A stretch of DNA of 12,562 bases, from the NCBI GenBank assembly GCA_947631675.1, contig CANRMG010000042.1:1-12562 (forward strand), in the 5' to 3' direction. Positions 6,856 to 12,562 of the stretch are shown piece by piece (position 1 is the first letter of the stretch; every line of letters begins with the position of its first letter). The position numbers and the translations under genes were made by a program. A model generated the notes under the pieces. The model was given only the letters and a program-made list of their open reading frames with translations. It was not told the DNA's origin and did not search any database. Origin of the DNA: an uncultured Oscillospiraceae bacterium (lineage in GTDB: Bacteria > Bacillota_A > Clostridia > Oscillospirales > Oscillospiraceae).

Positions 6856-6931
6856 TGGTCGGAGTGAGGTGACTTGAACACCCGACCTCCTGGTCCCGAA
6901 CCAGGCGCGCTACCAACTGCGCTACACCCCG
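6856..6931 (-). tRNA. tRNA-Pro (anticodon CGG)
   Basis: The minus strand folds as a 76-nt cloverleaf. The acceptor stem CGGGGTG pairs with CACTCCG (one G-U pair), discriminator A and an encoded CCA follow. The anticodon arm CCTGG-TTCGGGA-CCAGG gives anticodon CGG, the T arm is GGGTG-TTCAAGT-CACCT with one G-U pair, and the first base pair C1-G72 is normal for tRNA-Pro. It reads CCG only by strict pairing. It lies 131 bp downstream of tRNA-Gly on the same strand and just before a strong terminator. Confidence 0.95.
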
Positions 6932-7062
6932 TTACCTTATTCCCCCTTGGGGCCCCCGCGAAAGCCCAATGCAATGGGTTTCGCGGGGAGAAGGAGGAAG
7001 TTTTCCGACCGATGGAGAGGACGCGCTTGCGCGGCCACGACATCTTCGGGAAACTTCCGACG
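6932..7062 (-). other. Structured spacer between the two tRNA genes
   Basis: This 131-bp stretch has no gene but two large inverted repeats. Arms 6954-6968 and 6975-6988 form a roughly 14-bp GC-rich stem with one bulged base. Arms 6996-7008 and 7046-7058 match at 12 of 13 positions and enclose a CGCG stem at 7022-7033. There is no T run after either hairpin in the minus direction, so they do not look like standard terminators. Confidence 0.5.
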
Positions 7063-7136
7063 TGGAGCAGGTGAAGGGAATCGAACCCTCGTATTCAGCT
7101 TGGGAAGCTGATGTTCTGCCATTGAACTACACCTGC
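7063..7136 (-). tRNA. tRNA-Gly (anticodon CCC)
   Basis: The minus strand gives a 74-nt cloverleaf. The acceptor GCAGGTG pairs with CACCTGC, with discriminator T and encoded CCA. The anticodon arm TCAGC-TTCCCAA-GCTGA gives anticodon CCC, and the T arm is GAGGG-TTCGATT-CCCTT with one G-U pair. It reads GGG by strict pairing. Its promoter is directly upstream at 7148-7176, with transcription expected to begin about five bases before the mature 5' end. Confidence 0.95.
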
Positions 7137-7147
7137 GCGGCTCAAAG

Positions 7148-7176
7148 ATTATATCACCTGCCCCGTGAGATTGCAA
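7148..7176 (-). promoter_or_regulatory. Sigma-A-type promoter for the tRNA-Gly/tRNA-Pro unit
   Basis: On the minus strand TTGCAA (7176-7171) is followed after exactly 17 bases by a perfect TATAAT (7153-7148). The -10 lies 11 bases before the tRNA-Gly 5' end. Confidence 0.85.
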
Positions 7177-7223
7177 GCATAAAATTGCCGCCCCGCCTCA
7201 TAGCTTGTACGGGAGGGACGACG

Positions 7224-7400
7224 ATGAACTATGTGCGGCTTTTGATCGCGGCGGCGCTGTTCCTGGGCGCCGTCTGTGCGAAGGTGTACATCCCCGACCG
7301 GGTGGAGGGGCCTATCGCGGCGGTGCGGGAGATGATCGACAGGGACAGCTTCGCGCTGCCCCTGCCGGAGGAGGCGCTGGCGTGGGTGGACTTGCCTTAA
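7224..7400 (+). CDS. Small single-pass membrane protein upstream of the SpoIVFB-like protease
   Basis: This frame encodes 58 residues from the ATG at 7224, preceded by GGGAGGG (7211-7217) at 6 bases. Residues about 3-20 form a hydrophobic helix or signal anchor, followed by a roughly 38-residue mixed-charge segment with a predicted helix (VEGPIAAVREMIDRD). The final codons contain the ribosome binding site of the protease gene and overlap its start by 19 bp, so the two are translationally linked. The layout recalls the membrane-anchor N-terminus of SpoIVFA/M23-like proteins that sit in this position next to SpoIVFB, but without the extracytoplasmic domain. That comparison is inference; I do not recognise a named family. 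Confidence 0.6.
   Translation: MNYVRLLIAAALFLGAVCAKVYIPDRVEGPIAAVREMIDRDSFALPLPEEALAWVDLP
7367..7374 (+). promoter_or_regulatory. Ribosome binding site that decides the M50 protease start
   Basis: GGAGGAGG lies 7 bases before GTG 7382, inside the coding region of the preceding small gene. It favours GTG 7382 over the next in-frame GTG at 7403. Confidence 0.6.
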
Positions 7401-7942
7401 GCGTGAGCCCCGGGTTCCTGCTGCTGGCGGCGGCAGTATACTTCCTGGGCGGGGCGGGGGCCCTGGCGGCCATGGGCGCGGCGGCCCTGGCCCATGAGCT
7501 GGGGCATCTGGCCGCCATGTTTCTGGCCGGAGCGGGGGTGCGGGGCCTTCGCGTCACCGCCTGCGGGCTGGTCATCGACTACGGCGGGGACCTGACGCGG
7601 CGTGAGGAGATGGGCATATTGGCGGCGGGGCCCCTGGCGGGGCTCTTTTTCGCGGCGCTTTGTTTTATAACAGACATACCCTTTCTCATCTACACCGGCG
7701 CCATCGCGCTGCTGGCGGCCTTGTTCAACCTGCTGCCGGCGCTGCCCATGGACGGGGGGAGGCTGGCGCTGTATATGCTGGAAGGGGTCATGAGCGAGCG
7801 GGCGGCGGCCATGGTGCTGCGCGTCACAGGCACGCTCTGCGCCCTGGGGGTGTTCGCCACGGGGCTCTGCATCCGCTCTGTCAGCGCGGCGGCGGTGGGA
7901 ATTTGGCTGGGAGTACTTGCCAATTTTCCCGATATGCGCTAA
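7382..7942 (+). CDS. SpoIVFB-like site-2 protease, M50 metallopeptidase family
   Basis: This 186-residue polytopic membrane protein is an intramembrane zinc protease. The zinc site is HELGH at residues 38-42 in a hydrophobic helix, and the third-ligand motif NLLPALPMDGGRL is at 116-128 with Asp124. Hydrophobic stretches at about 10-48, 78-95, 100-120 and 145-180 give four to six membrane passes. B. subtilis SpoIVFB cleaves pro-sigma-K during sporulation; the short length without CBS or PDZ domains and the neighbourhood (TIGR03960 and DUF2344 genes next) match SpoIVFB loci. The start GTG 7382 is chosen from the strong GGAGGAGG and the 19-bp overlap with the previous gene. Whether it acts on a sigma factor here is inference, as no other sporulation gene is in the window. 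Confidence 0.83.
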   Translation: MGGLALSVSPGFLLLAAAVYFLGGAGALAAMGAAALAHELGHLAAMFLAGAGVRGLRVTACGLVIDYGGDLTRREEMGILAAGPLAGLFFAALCFITDIPFLIYTGAIALLAALFNLLPALPMDGGRLALYMLEGVMSERAAAMVLRVTGTLCALGVFATGLCIRSVSAAAVGIWLGVLANFPDMR

Positions 7943-7951
7943 ACTGCCGGT

Positions 7952-9796
7952 ATGGAAATGAACGAACACATCGACGCCCTGCTCCGGCAGGTACAGCGTC
8001 CCGCCCGGTATGTGGGCGGCGAATACAATCAAATCGTGAAGGACAAGGCGGACGTGGACGTGCGCTTCGCTTTCTGCTTCCCGGATACCTACGAGATCGG
8101 CATGTCCAATCTGGGGATGAAGATCCTCTATGGCCTCATCAACGACATGCCCGGGGTGTGGTGCGAGCGGGTGTTCGCCCCCTGGGGCGACATGGCGGAG
8201 AAGCTGCGAGCCGAGCATATTCCCCTGTGGGCGCTGGAGAGCGGCGACCCTTTGTCCGACTTTGACGTCATCGCCTTCTCCATCGGCTATGAGATGGCCT
8301 ATACCACCGTGCTGGACATGCTGGACCTGGGCGGCGTGCCCCTCCACGCGGCAGAGCGCACGGGTCTTGAACACATGGTCATGGCCGGGGGCGGGTGCAT
8401 GTGCAACATCGAGCCCATGGCGGACTTCTTCGACCTGTGCTTTCTGGGCGAGGGAGAGGACGTGGACCGGGAGGTCCTGGAGCTCTACCAGAAGGCCAAG
8501 CATGAGGGCTGGGACAAGCCCCGGTTTTTGCGTGAAGCAGCCAAGATAGATGGCGTCTACATCCCCAGCCTCTATGATATATCCTACAACGCCGACGGCA
8601 CTGTGGCGGCCATCACGCCGAAGGACGGCGCGCCGGATAAGGTGCGCAAGCGCATCGTGGAGGACTTCGACGCCTGCTATTTTCCTACAAAGCCGGTGGT
8701 GCCCTCCACAGAGATCGTCCACGACCGGGTGAGCCTGGAGGTGTTCCGGGGCTGCATCCGGGGCTGCCGGTTCTGCCAGGCGGGCCACACCAACCGGCCC
8801 GTCCGCTCACGGAAGGCGGAGACCCTGCTCCGGCTGGGGAAGGAGACCTTGGAGAACACGGGCTATCAGGAGCTCAACCTCTCCAGCCTCAGTACCAGCG
8901 ACTATAGGGAGCTGTCGGAGCTGTGCGACGGGCTCTTGGACTACTGCCGGCCCCGGGGCATCAGCCTGAGCCTGCCCTCTCTGCGGGCGGACAACTTCTC
9001 CATGGACATCATGCACCGGGTCCAGCAGGTGCGAAAAAGCGGCCTCACTTTCGCCCCCGAGGCGGGCACCCAGCGGCTGCGGGACGTCATCAACAAAAAC
9101 GTCACCGAGGAGGACCTTCTCAATTCTTGCCGCATCGCTTTCCAGGGCGGCTGGAACGGGGTGAAGCTCTATTTCATGCTGGGCCTGCCCACGGAAACGG
9201 ACGAGGACGTGCTGGGCATCGCGGACCTGGCAAAGAAGGTATACTGGACCTGGCGGGAGGTCGCTCCCGATAGGAGCCGGGGCGTGCGCATCACGGTGAG
9301 CACCTCCGAGTTCATCCCCAAGCCCCATACGCCTTTCCAGTGGGAGGCGCAGATAAGCCGGGAGGAATACCTGCGGCGGGTGAAACTGCTCACGGACGCC
9401 CTGGCCAGGACCAAGAGCGTTACCTATAACTGGCACGACGCCGAGATGAGCCTGGTGGAGGCGGCCCTGGCCCGGGGCGACCGGCGGGTGGGCGCGGTCA
9501 TAGAGACGGTTTGGAGAAACGGCGGCCGGCTGGAGAGCTGGAGCGAGTATTTCTCCCTGGACCGGTGGCTGGCGGCCTTCCCGGCCTGCGGGTTGGACAT
9601 CGACTTTTACGGCACCCGGGCCCGGCCTACGGAGGAGCTGCAGCCCTGGGAGCACATGGACTGCGCCGTGAGCCGGCGGCATCTGGAGCGGGAGCGGAAG
9701 CGGGCCTATGAGGGCGTGCTCACCCCCGACTGCCGGGCGGGCTGCGCTGGCTGCGGGGCGGCCAGCCTTTTGAAGGAGGGCGTGTGCCGTGGATAA
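7952..9796 (+). CDS. TIGR03960-family B12-binding domain radical SAM protein
   Basis: This is a 614-residue protein of the conserved TIGR03960 family. The N-terminal part (about 30-200) is a cobalamin-binding-like domain. The radical SAM barrel begins with RGCIRGCRFCQAG, in which Cys268, Cys272 and Cys275 form the CX3CX2C ligand set for the 4Fe-4S cluster. LTFAPEAGTQRLRDVINKN and the KLYFMLGLPTET strand (about 400-410) are barrel segments typical of this group. A cysteine-rich tail (CRAGCAGC) near residue 595 may hold an extra metal or cluster. The substrate is unknown to me; the constant pairing with DUF2344 has led to suggestions of RNA or tRNA modification, which remain unproven. The start is 9 bp after the protease stop, and the 3' end overlaps the DUF2344 gene by 8 bp. 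Confidence 0.9.
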   Translation: MEMNEHIDALLRQVQRPARYVGGEYNQIVKDKADVDVRFAFCFPDTYEIGMSNLGMKILYGLINDMPGVWCERVFAPWGDMAEKLRAEHIPLWALESGDPLSDFDVIAFSIGYEMAYTTVLDMLDLGGVPLHAAERTGLEHMVMAGGGCMCNIEPMADFFDLCFLGEGEDVDREVLELYQKAKHEGWDKPRFLREAAKIDGVYIPSLYDISYNADGTVAAITPKDGAPDKVRKRIVEDFDACYFPTKPVVPSTEIVHDRVSLEVFRGCIRGCRFCQAGHTNRPVRSRKAETLLRLGKETLENTGYQELNLSSLSTSDYRELSELCDGLLDYCRPRGISLSLPSLRADNFSMDIMHRVQQVRKSGLTFAPEAGTQRLRDVINKNVTEEDLLNSCRIAFQGGWNGVKLYFMLGLPTETDEDVLGIADLAKKVYWTWREVAPDRSRGVRITVSTSEFIPKPHTPFQWEAQISREEYLRRVKLLTDALARTKSVTYNWHDAEMSLVEAALARGDRRVGAVIETVWRNGGRLESWSEYFSLDRWLAAFPACGLDIDFYGTRARPTEELQPWEHMDCAVSRRHLERERKRAYEGVLTPDCRAGCAGCGAASLLKEGVCRG

Positions 9797-10421
9797 ACTG
9801 AGACTGAAGTTTTCCAAAATAAGCCGGGCGGTGTATCTTTCCCACCTGGACCTGATGCGCACCATGCAGCGGGTGTTCTCCCGGGCGGGGGTGCCCCTCA
9901 AATACTCCGAGGGTTTCAACCCCCACGCCAAAATATCCATCATCCTGCCCCTGAGCGTGGGAACGGCCAGTTTATGCGAGTATATGGACTTCGCCCTCAC
10001 GGAGGACCGGGACCTGACCGCTCTGCCGGCCACGCTCAACGCCTATATGCCCGAGGGCATCGAGGCCCTGGAGGCATACGAGGCCCCCTGCAAGGGCGCG
10101 GAGCTTGCGTGGCTCCGGCTGGAGGGGGTCATGAAAGGCGGCCATGACGCGGCGTTCTATACGGCGTTCTTTTCGCAGGATTCCATTCCTGTCACCCGCA
10201 AGGCCAAGCGGGGCATGCGCACCGACGACATCGCGCCGTCTATCCAGGCGGTGCAGTTCGACGATATGGATGACGGCGTGGCGGCAAAGCTGATCCTCCA
10301 CGCCCAGGACCCCACCGTGAGCCCGGAGCTGATGATGGCGGCCCTGGGGGAGAGCGCCCCGGGATACTGGCGCTTCGCGCGGCTGGAGGCGTTCAAGGAG
10401 GGTATGACGCCCTTCCGTTAA
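9789..10421 (+). CDS. TIGR03936-family DUF2344 protein, partner of the radical SAM protein
   Basis: The 210-residue cytoplasmic protein starts at GTG 9789, with AAGGAGGG (9773-9780) 8 bases upstream, and overlaps the radical SAM gene by 8 bp. The N-terminus [32 protein letters not shown] and the [20 protein letters not shown] segment are hallmark DUF2344 sequences; in some bacteria this domain is fused to the TIGR03960 protein. It is likely to work in the same complex or reaction, of unknown chemistry. The C-terminal half (from about 115) is less conserved. It is the last gene of the cluster that begins at 7224; a new promoter follows 27 bp downstream. Confidence 0.88.
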   Translation: MDKLRLKFSKISRAVYLSHLDLMRTMQRVFSRAGVPLKYSEGFNPHAKISIILPLSVGTASLCEYMDFALTEDRDLTALPATLNAYMPEGIEALEAYEAPCKGAELAWLRLEGVMKGGHDAAFYTAFFSQDSIPVTRKAKRGMRTDDIAPSIQAVQFDDMDDGVAAKLILHAQDPTVSPELMMAALGESAPGYWRFARLEAFKEGMTPFR

Positions 10422-10447
10422 AAAGTGGATATTTTTCGGAAAAATAC

Positions 10448-10476
10448 TTGCATATCCGGGAAAAGTATGCTATTAT
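10448..10476 (+). promoter_or_regulatory. Extended -10 promoter for rplS
   Basis: TTGCAT (10448-10453) and TATTAT (10471-10476) are 17 bases apart, with TGC directly before the -10. The region is AT-rich compared with the flanking genes. It has the same TGCTATTAT element as the promoter at 1353-1381. Confidence 0.75.
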
Positions 10477-10481
10477 ACCCG

Positions 10482-10567
10482 CGCATGAAAATGCGTCTAC
10501 TAGGGCGGTCCGCTGCCGGATGAGAGAAATTCCCGGTATGAACGTCTATTTAAGGAAGGTTTGTATC
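10482..10567 (+). promoter_or_regulatory. rplS 5' leader with hairpins and ribosome binding site
   Basis: The roughly 85-nt leader starts with CGCAT-GAAA-ATGCG (10482-10495), a stem closed by a GNRA-type tetraloop. A second stem GGCGG-TCCG-CTGCC (10504-10517) follows, and AAGGAAGG (10552-10559) lies 8 bases before ATG 10568. L19 leaders that bind the protein for autoregulation are known in Firmicutes, but I cannot confirm a match to that family by eye. Confidence 0.45.
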
Positions 10568-10909
10568 ATGGATCTCATCAATGCGCTGACCCAGCAGTAC
10601 ATGAAGCCGGAGCTGCCCGAGATGAACGTGGGCGACACTGTCCGCGTCACCGTCCGCATCAAGGAGGGCAACCGCGAGCGCAACCAGGCGTTCGAGGGCA
10701 CCCTGATCGCGAAGAAGCACGGCGGCATCAACGAGACCATCACCGTGCGCCGTATCTCCTACGGCGTGGGCTGTGAGAAGGTCTTCCCGGTGCATTCTCC
10801 CACTATCGTCAGCGTAGACACCGTCCGCAAGGGCAAGGTCCGCAGGGCGAAGCTGTACTACCTGCGCGACCGCGTGGGCAAGGCCGCCAAGGTCCGGGAG
10901 AAGCTGTAA
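10568..10909 (+). CDS. rplS: 50S ribosomal protein L19
   Basis: This 113-residue basic protein is L19 of the large subunit, located at the 30S-50S interface. [32 protein letters not shown] and the [23 protein letters not shown] segment are diagnostic, and the end [22 protein letters not shown] is the classical C-terminus. The frame is open from 10448, but the first part is promoter and leader; ATG 10568 with AAGGAAGG is the right start and gives the normal family length. A terminator follows 17 bp after the stop. The order rplS-lepB-rbgA is conserved in Firmicutes. Confidence 0.97.
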   Translation: MDLINALTQQYMKPELPEMNVGDTVRVTVRIKEGNRERNQAFEGTLIAKKHGGINETITVRRISYGVGCEKVFPVHSPTIVSVDTVRKGKVRRAKLYYLRDRVGKAAKVREKL

Positions 10910-10926
10910 AAACCGAAAAGACCGAC

Positions 10927-10953
10927 AAAAAAGAGGCCTTGAGCCTCTTTTTT
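10927..10953 (+). terminator. Rho-independent terminator after rplS
   Basis: GAGGC (10933-10937) pairs with GCCTC (10943-10947) and is followed by six T (10948-10953), with a matching A run (10927-10932) before it that lengthens the stem to 11 bp. The flanking A and T runs let it work in both directions. Confidence 0.88.
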
Positions 10954-10954
10954 G

Positions 10955-10984
10955 TTGCGTTTAGAGGGAGTTATATTGTATAAT
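10955..10984 (+). promoter_or_regulatory. Possible promoter for lepB
   Basis: A perfect TATAAT (10979-10984) lies just after the rplS terminator. The best -35 is TTGCGT (10955-10960), 18 bases away and a poor match. A promoter is needed here because the terminator separates rplS from lepB. Confidence 0.45.
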
Positions 10985-11067
10985 CATTTGTTGAGCGTAT
11001 GGTAATCGCTCCCGGCGGCGGGAAAAAGCGGCAGCCGGGAGATATAAGGACAGGAGGCGGAAGGCCA

Positions 11068-11751
11068 ATGCGCGAAATGGGAAAGCACGCCGTGGACGCA
11101 CGTCCCGTGGCGGAACAGGAGGATCAGGGGGGAAAGAAGGAGAAAAAGCCCGTCGATCCCTATAAAGATACGTACGAGTGGATACACTGCATCGTGGTGT
11201 CGGTCATCATATGTGTGCTGGTGTTCGTGCTGGTGGCCCGGGTGATCCAGGTCCAGGGCCGGAGCATGCTCCCCAACCTGGAGCAGGGCGACCGCATCAT
11301 CATCACCCGCCTGGCGGGGGATTATGAGCAGGGCGACATCGTGGTGCTGAAGGCGGAGAAGTTCAAGAACGAGCCCCTCGTCAAGCGCATCATCGGCACC
11401 GGCGGCCAGACCATCACTCTGGACTTTGCCACCGGCGACATCACTGTGGACGGCCAGGTGCTGGATGAGCCCTACATCTTCGAGCGGACCATCGACAGCT
11501 ACCACATCATGGACCCGCAGTACTATGACGTGTACGGCATCGACCCGGAGAAGGACGTGACGGAGACCAGCGTGACCATCCATGTGCCGGAGGGGCATCT
11601 CTTCTGCATGGGCGACAACCGCAACAACTCCAGCGACAGCCGCGTCTCCACCATCGCCTATATCGACACCCGGGACGTGATGGGCAAGGCGGTGTTCCGT
11701 CTGTATCCCTTCCACAAGATGGGCGCCATCTACGGCGCAAAGCAGTCTTAA
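11068..11751 (+). CDS. lepB: Signal peptidase I (type I, S26 family)
   Basis: LepB cuts signal peptides from exported proteins at the outer face of the membrane. With the start at 11068 (AGGAGG at 11052-11057) it has 227 residues; ATG 10999 in the same frame would add 23 but lacks a ribosome binding site. A charged N-terminal segment (1-38) is followed by one membrane helix (about 41-60). The catalytic Ser66 lies in QGRSMLPNL, the general base Lys106 in LVKRIIGTGG, and the box E motif GDNRNNSSDSR is at 182-192. An insert of about 20-25 residues at 140-165 before the final beta region is longer than in the smallest Gram-positive enzymes. The stop overlaps the rbgA start (TAATG), so the two are co-translated. 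Confidence 0.94.
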   Translation: MREMGKHAVDARPVAEQEDQGGKKEKKPVDPYKDTYEWIHCIVVSVIICVLVFVLVARVIQVQGRSMLPNLEQGDRIIITRLAGDYEQGDIVVLKAEKFKNEPLVKRIIGTGGQTITLDFATGDITVDGQVLDEPYIFERTIDSYHIMDPQYYDVYGIDPEKDVTETSVTIHVPEGHLFCMGDNRNNSSDSRVSTIAYIDTRDVMGKAVFRLYPFHKMGAIYGAKQS

Positions 11752-12562
11752 TGGCGGAGGTGCAGTGGTTCCCCGGCCACATGAAAAAGGCCGAGCGGAT
11801 GATGCAGGACAGTCTGAAGCTGGTGGACGCGGTGTGCGAGGTGGTGGACGCCCGCATACCCCAGTCCAGCCGGAACCCGGACCTGGACGGCATCATCGCC
11901 GGGCGAAAGCCGAGGCTGCTCATCCTCAACCGCGCCGACCAGGCGGACCCCAACGTGACCGCTCAGTGGCGGACCTATTATAAGCAGCAGGGCGTGGCAT
12001 TCCTGGAATGCGACGCCAAGTCCGGCCGGGGCGTGAAGGACCTGCCCCGTGCCCTGCGGGCCCTGCGGGACAAACAGGGTCCCATGCGGGCCATGGTGGC
12101 GGGCGTGCCCAACGTGGGCAAGTCCACCTTCATCAACAAAGTGAGCGGCCGGAAGACCGCCGCGGCCTCTGACCGGCCCGGGGTCACCCGGGGCAAGCAG
12201 TGGATCACCGTGGATAACCAATTGGAGCTGCTGGACACCCCGGGCATCCTGTGGCCCAAGTTCGACGACCCGGCGGTGGGGGACAAGCTGGCCTTCACCG
12301 GGGCGGTGAAGGACGAGATACTGGACGGCGAGGACCTGGCGGCGAAGCTGCTGGTGACGCTGCGGGACATGTATCCCGGCGCTTTGGCGGAGCGATATAA
12401 GATAGACCCGGCTCCCGACTTGCAGGGCTGGGAGCTTTTGGAGGCCTGCGCCAGAAAGCGGGGCTTTCTCATGGCCGGCGGCAACGTGAACACCGAGCGG
12501 ATGGCGGCGGTGCTGCTGGACGAATTTCGGGGCGGCAAGCTGGGGAGGATCAGCCTTGAAAG
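11751..12562 (+). CDS. rbgA: Ribosome biogenesis GTPase RbgA (YlqF), 3' end beyond window
   Basis: RbgA is a circularly permuted GTPase needed for late 50S assembly. The reading frame from ATG 11751 overlaps the lepB stop by one base and is open to the window end, with 270 codons visible; the family is about 280-290 residues, so only a short tail is missing. The N-terminal WFPGHMKKA is typical. The motifs occur in permuted order: G4 as NRAD at 60-63 (usually NKxD, so Lys is Arg here), G5-like DAKSG at 88-92, G1 GVPNVGKST at 118-126, G2 within PGVTRG (Thr146), and G3 DTPG at 162-165. The C-terminal helical domain includes the CARKRGFL and GGNVNTERMA segments. The gene order after lepB is the one seen in B. 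subtilis. Confidence 0.95.
   Translation, partial: MAEVQWFPGHMKKAERMMQDSLKLVDAVCEVVDARIPQSSRNPDLDGIIAGRKPRLLILNRADQADPNVTAQWRTYYKQQGVAFLECDAKSGRGVKDLPRALRALRDKQGPMRAMVAGVPNVGKSTFINKVSGRKTAAASDRPGVTRGKQWITVDNQLELLDTPGILWPKFDDPAVGDKLAFTGAVKDEILDGEDLAAKLLVTLRDMYPGALAERYKIDPAPDLQGWELLEACARKRGFLMAGGNVNTERMAAVLLDEFRGGKLGRISLE

Noticed and set aside
6705..7043. Minus-strand open frame covering tRNA-Pro and the following terminator
   Set aside because: It translates through a tRNA and a terminator hairpin; the last 30 codons have no ribosome binding site and no recognisable product.
6932..7062. CRISPR array or attachment site next to the tRNAs
   Set aside because: There are only inverted, not direct, repeats, and no integrase gene or duplicated tRNA 3' end is present.
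7397..8788. 463-codon minus-strand open frame
   Set aside because: It is antisense to the protease and radical SAM genes, whose families are clear; the composition is typical of a shadow frame.
10448..10567. 40-residue N-terminal extension of L19 from ATG 10448
   Set aside because: The ATG lies inside the promoter -35 region, L19 has a standard length from 10568, and the good ribosome binding site is before 10568.

Overview
The window looks like chromosomal DNA of a high-GC member of the Clostridia, most likely an Oscillospiraceae/Oscillospirales-type gut bacterium. The grounds are the gene order rplS-lepB-rbgA, a SpoIVFB-type membrane protease beside the TIGR03960 radical SAM / DUF2344 pair, AGGAGG-type ribosome binding sites, sigma-A-type promoters, and both a TAXI-type TRAP transporter and a TctC-type binding protein. 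The taxonomic call is inference; no rRNA gene is present.

Layout. 1-1203: the 3' end of a tripartite tricarboxylate transporter binding protein and a complete dTMP kinase, closed by two hairpins (1211-1306). 1353-4019: a promoter and a cell-surface polysaccharide export operon, with an ABC-2 permease carrying an extra N-terminal extracytoplasmic domain, its ATPase, and a 115-residue protein resembling only the C-terminal end of a family 2 glycosyltransferase. 4038-6660: a broken region. UDP-galactopyranose mutase (glf) stops making sense after residue 233. A 931-bp segment then runs backwards, carrying the last 17 codons of a TAXI binding protein and the first half of a fused TRAP permease. 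The second half of that permease follows on the + strand. Reverse-complementing 4734-5664 rebuilds one uninterrupted permease of 622 codons including the stop, so the segment is inverted with respect to its parent gene. Even then glf stays cut and runs into the TAXI 3' end, which implies an additional deletion or a chimeric join.

6653-7176 holds a terminator, then on the minus strand a promoter, tRNA-Gly(CCC), a structured spacer, tRNA-Pro(CGG) and a strong terminator. 7224-10421 is a conserved + strand cluster: a 58-residue membrane protein, an overlapping SpoIVFB-like M50 protease, a TIGR03960 B12-binding radical SAM protein and its DUF2344 partner. 10448-12562 is the rplS-lepB-rbgA block for ribosomal protein L19, signal peptidase I and the ribosome-assembly GTPase RbgA; rbgA runs off the window end.

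The export permease and ATPase form one transporter; glf and the glycosyltransferase remnant would have supplied glycan made of galactofuranose and other sugars, but both are truncated here. The strongest observation is the inversion that splits the TRAP permease. Whether it is a real genomic rearrangement, a population variant or a chimera made by amplification or assembly cannot be settled from the sequence alone.
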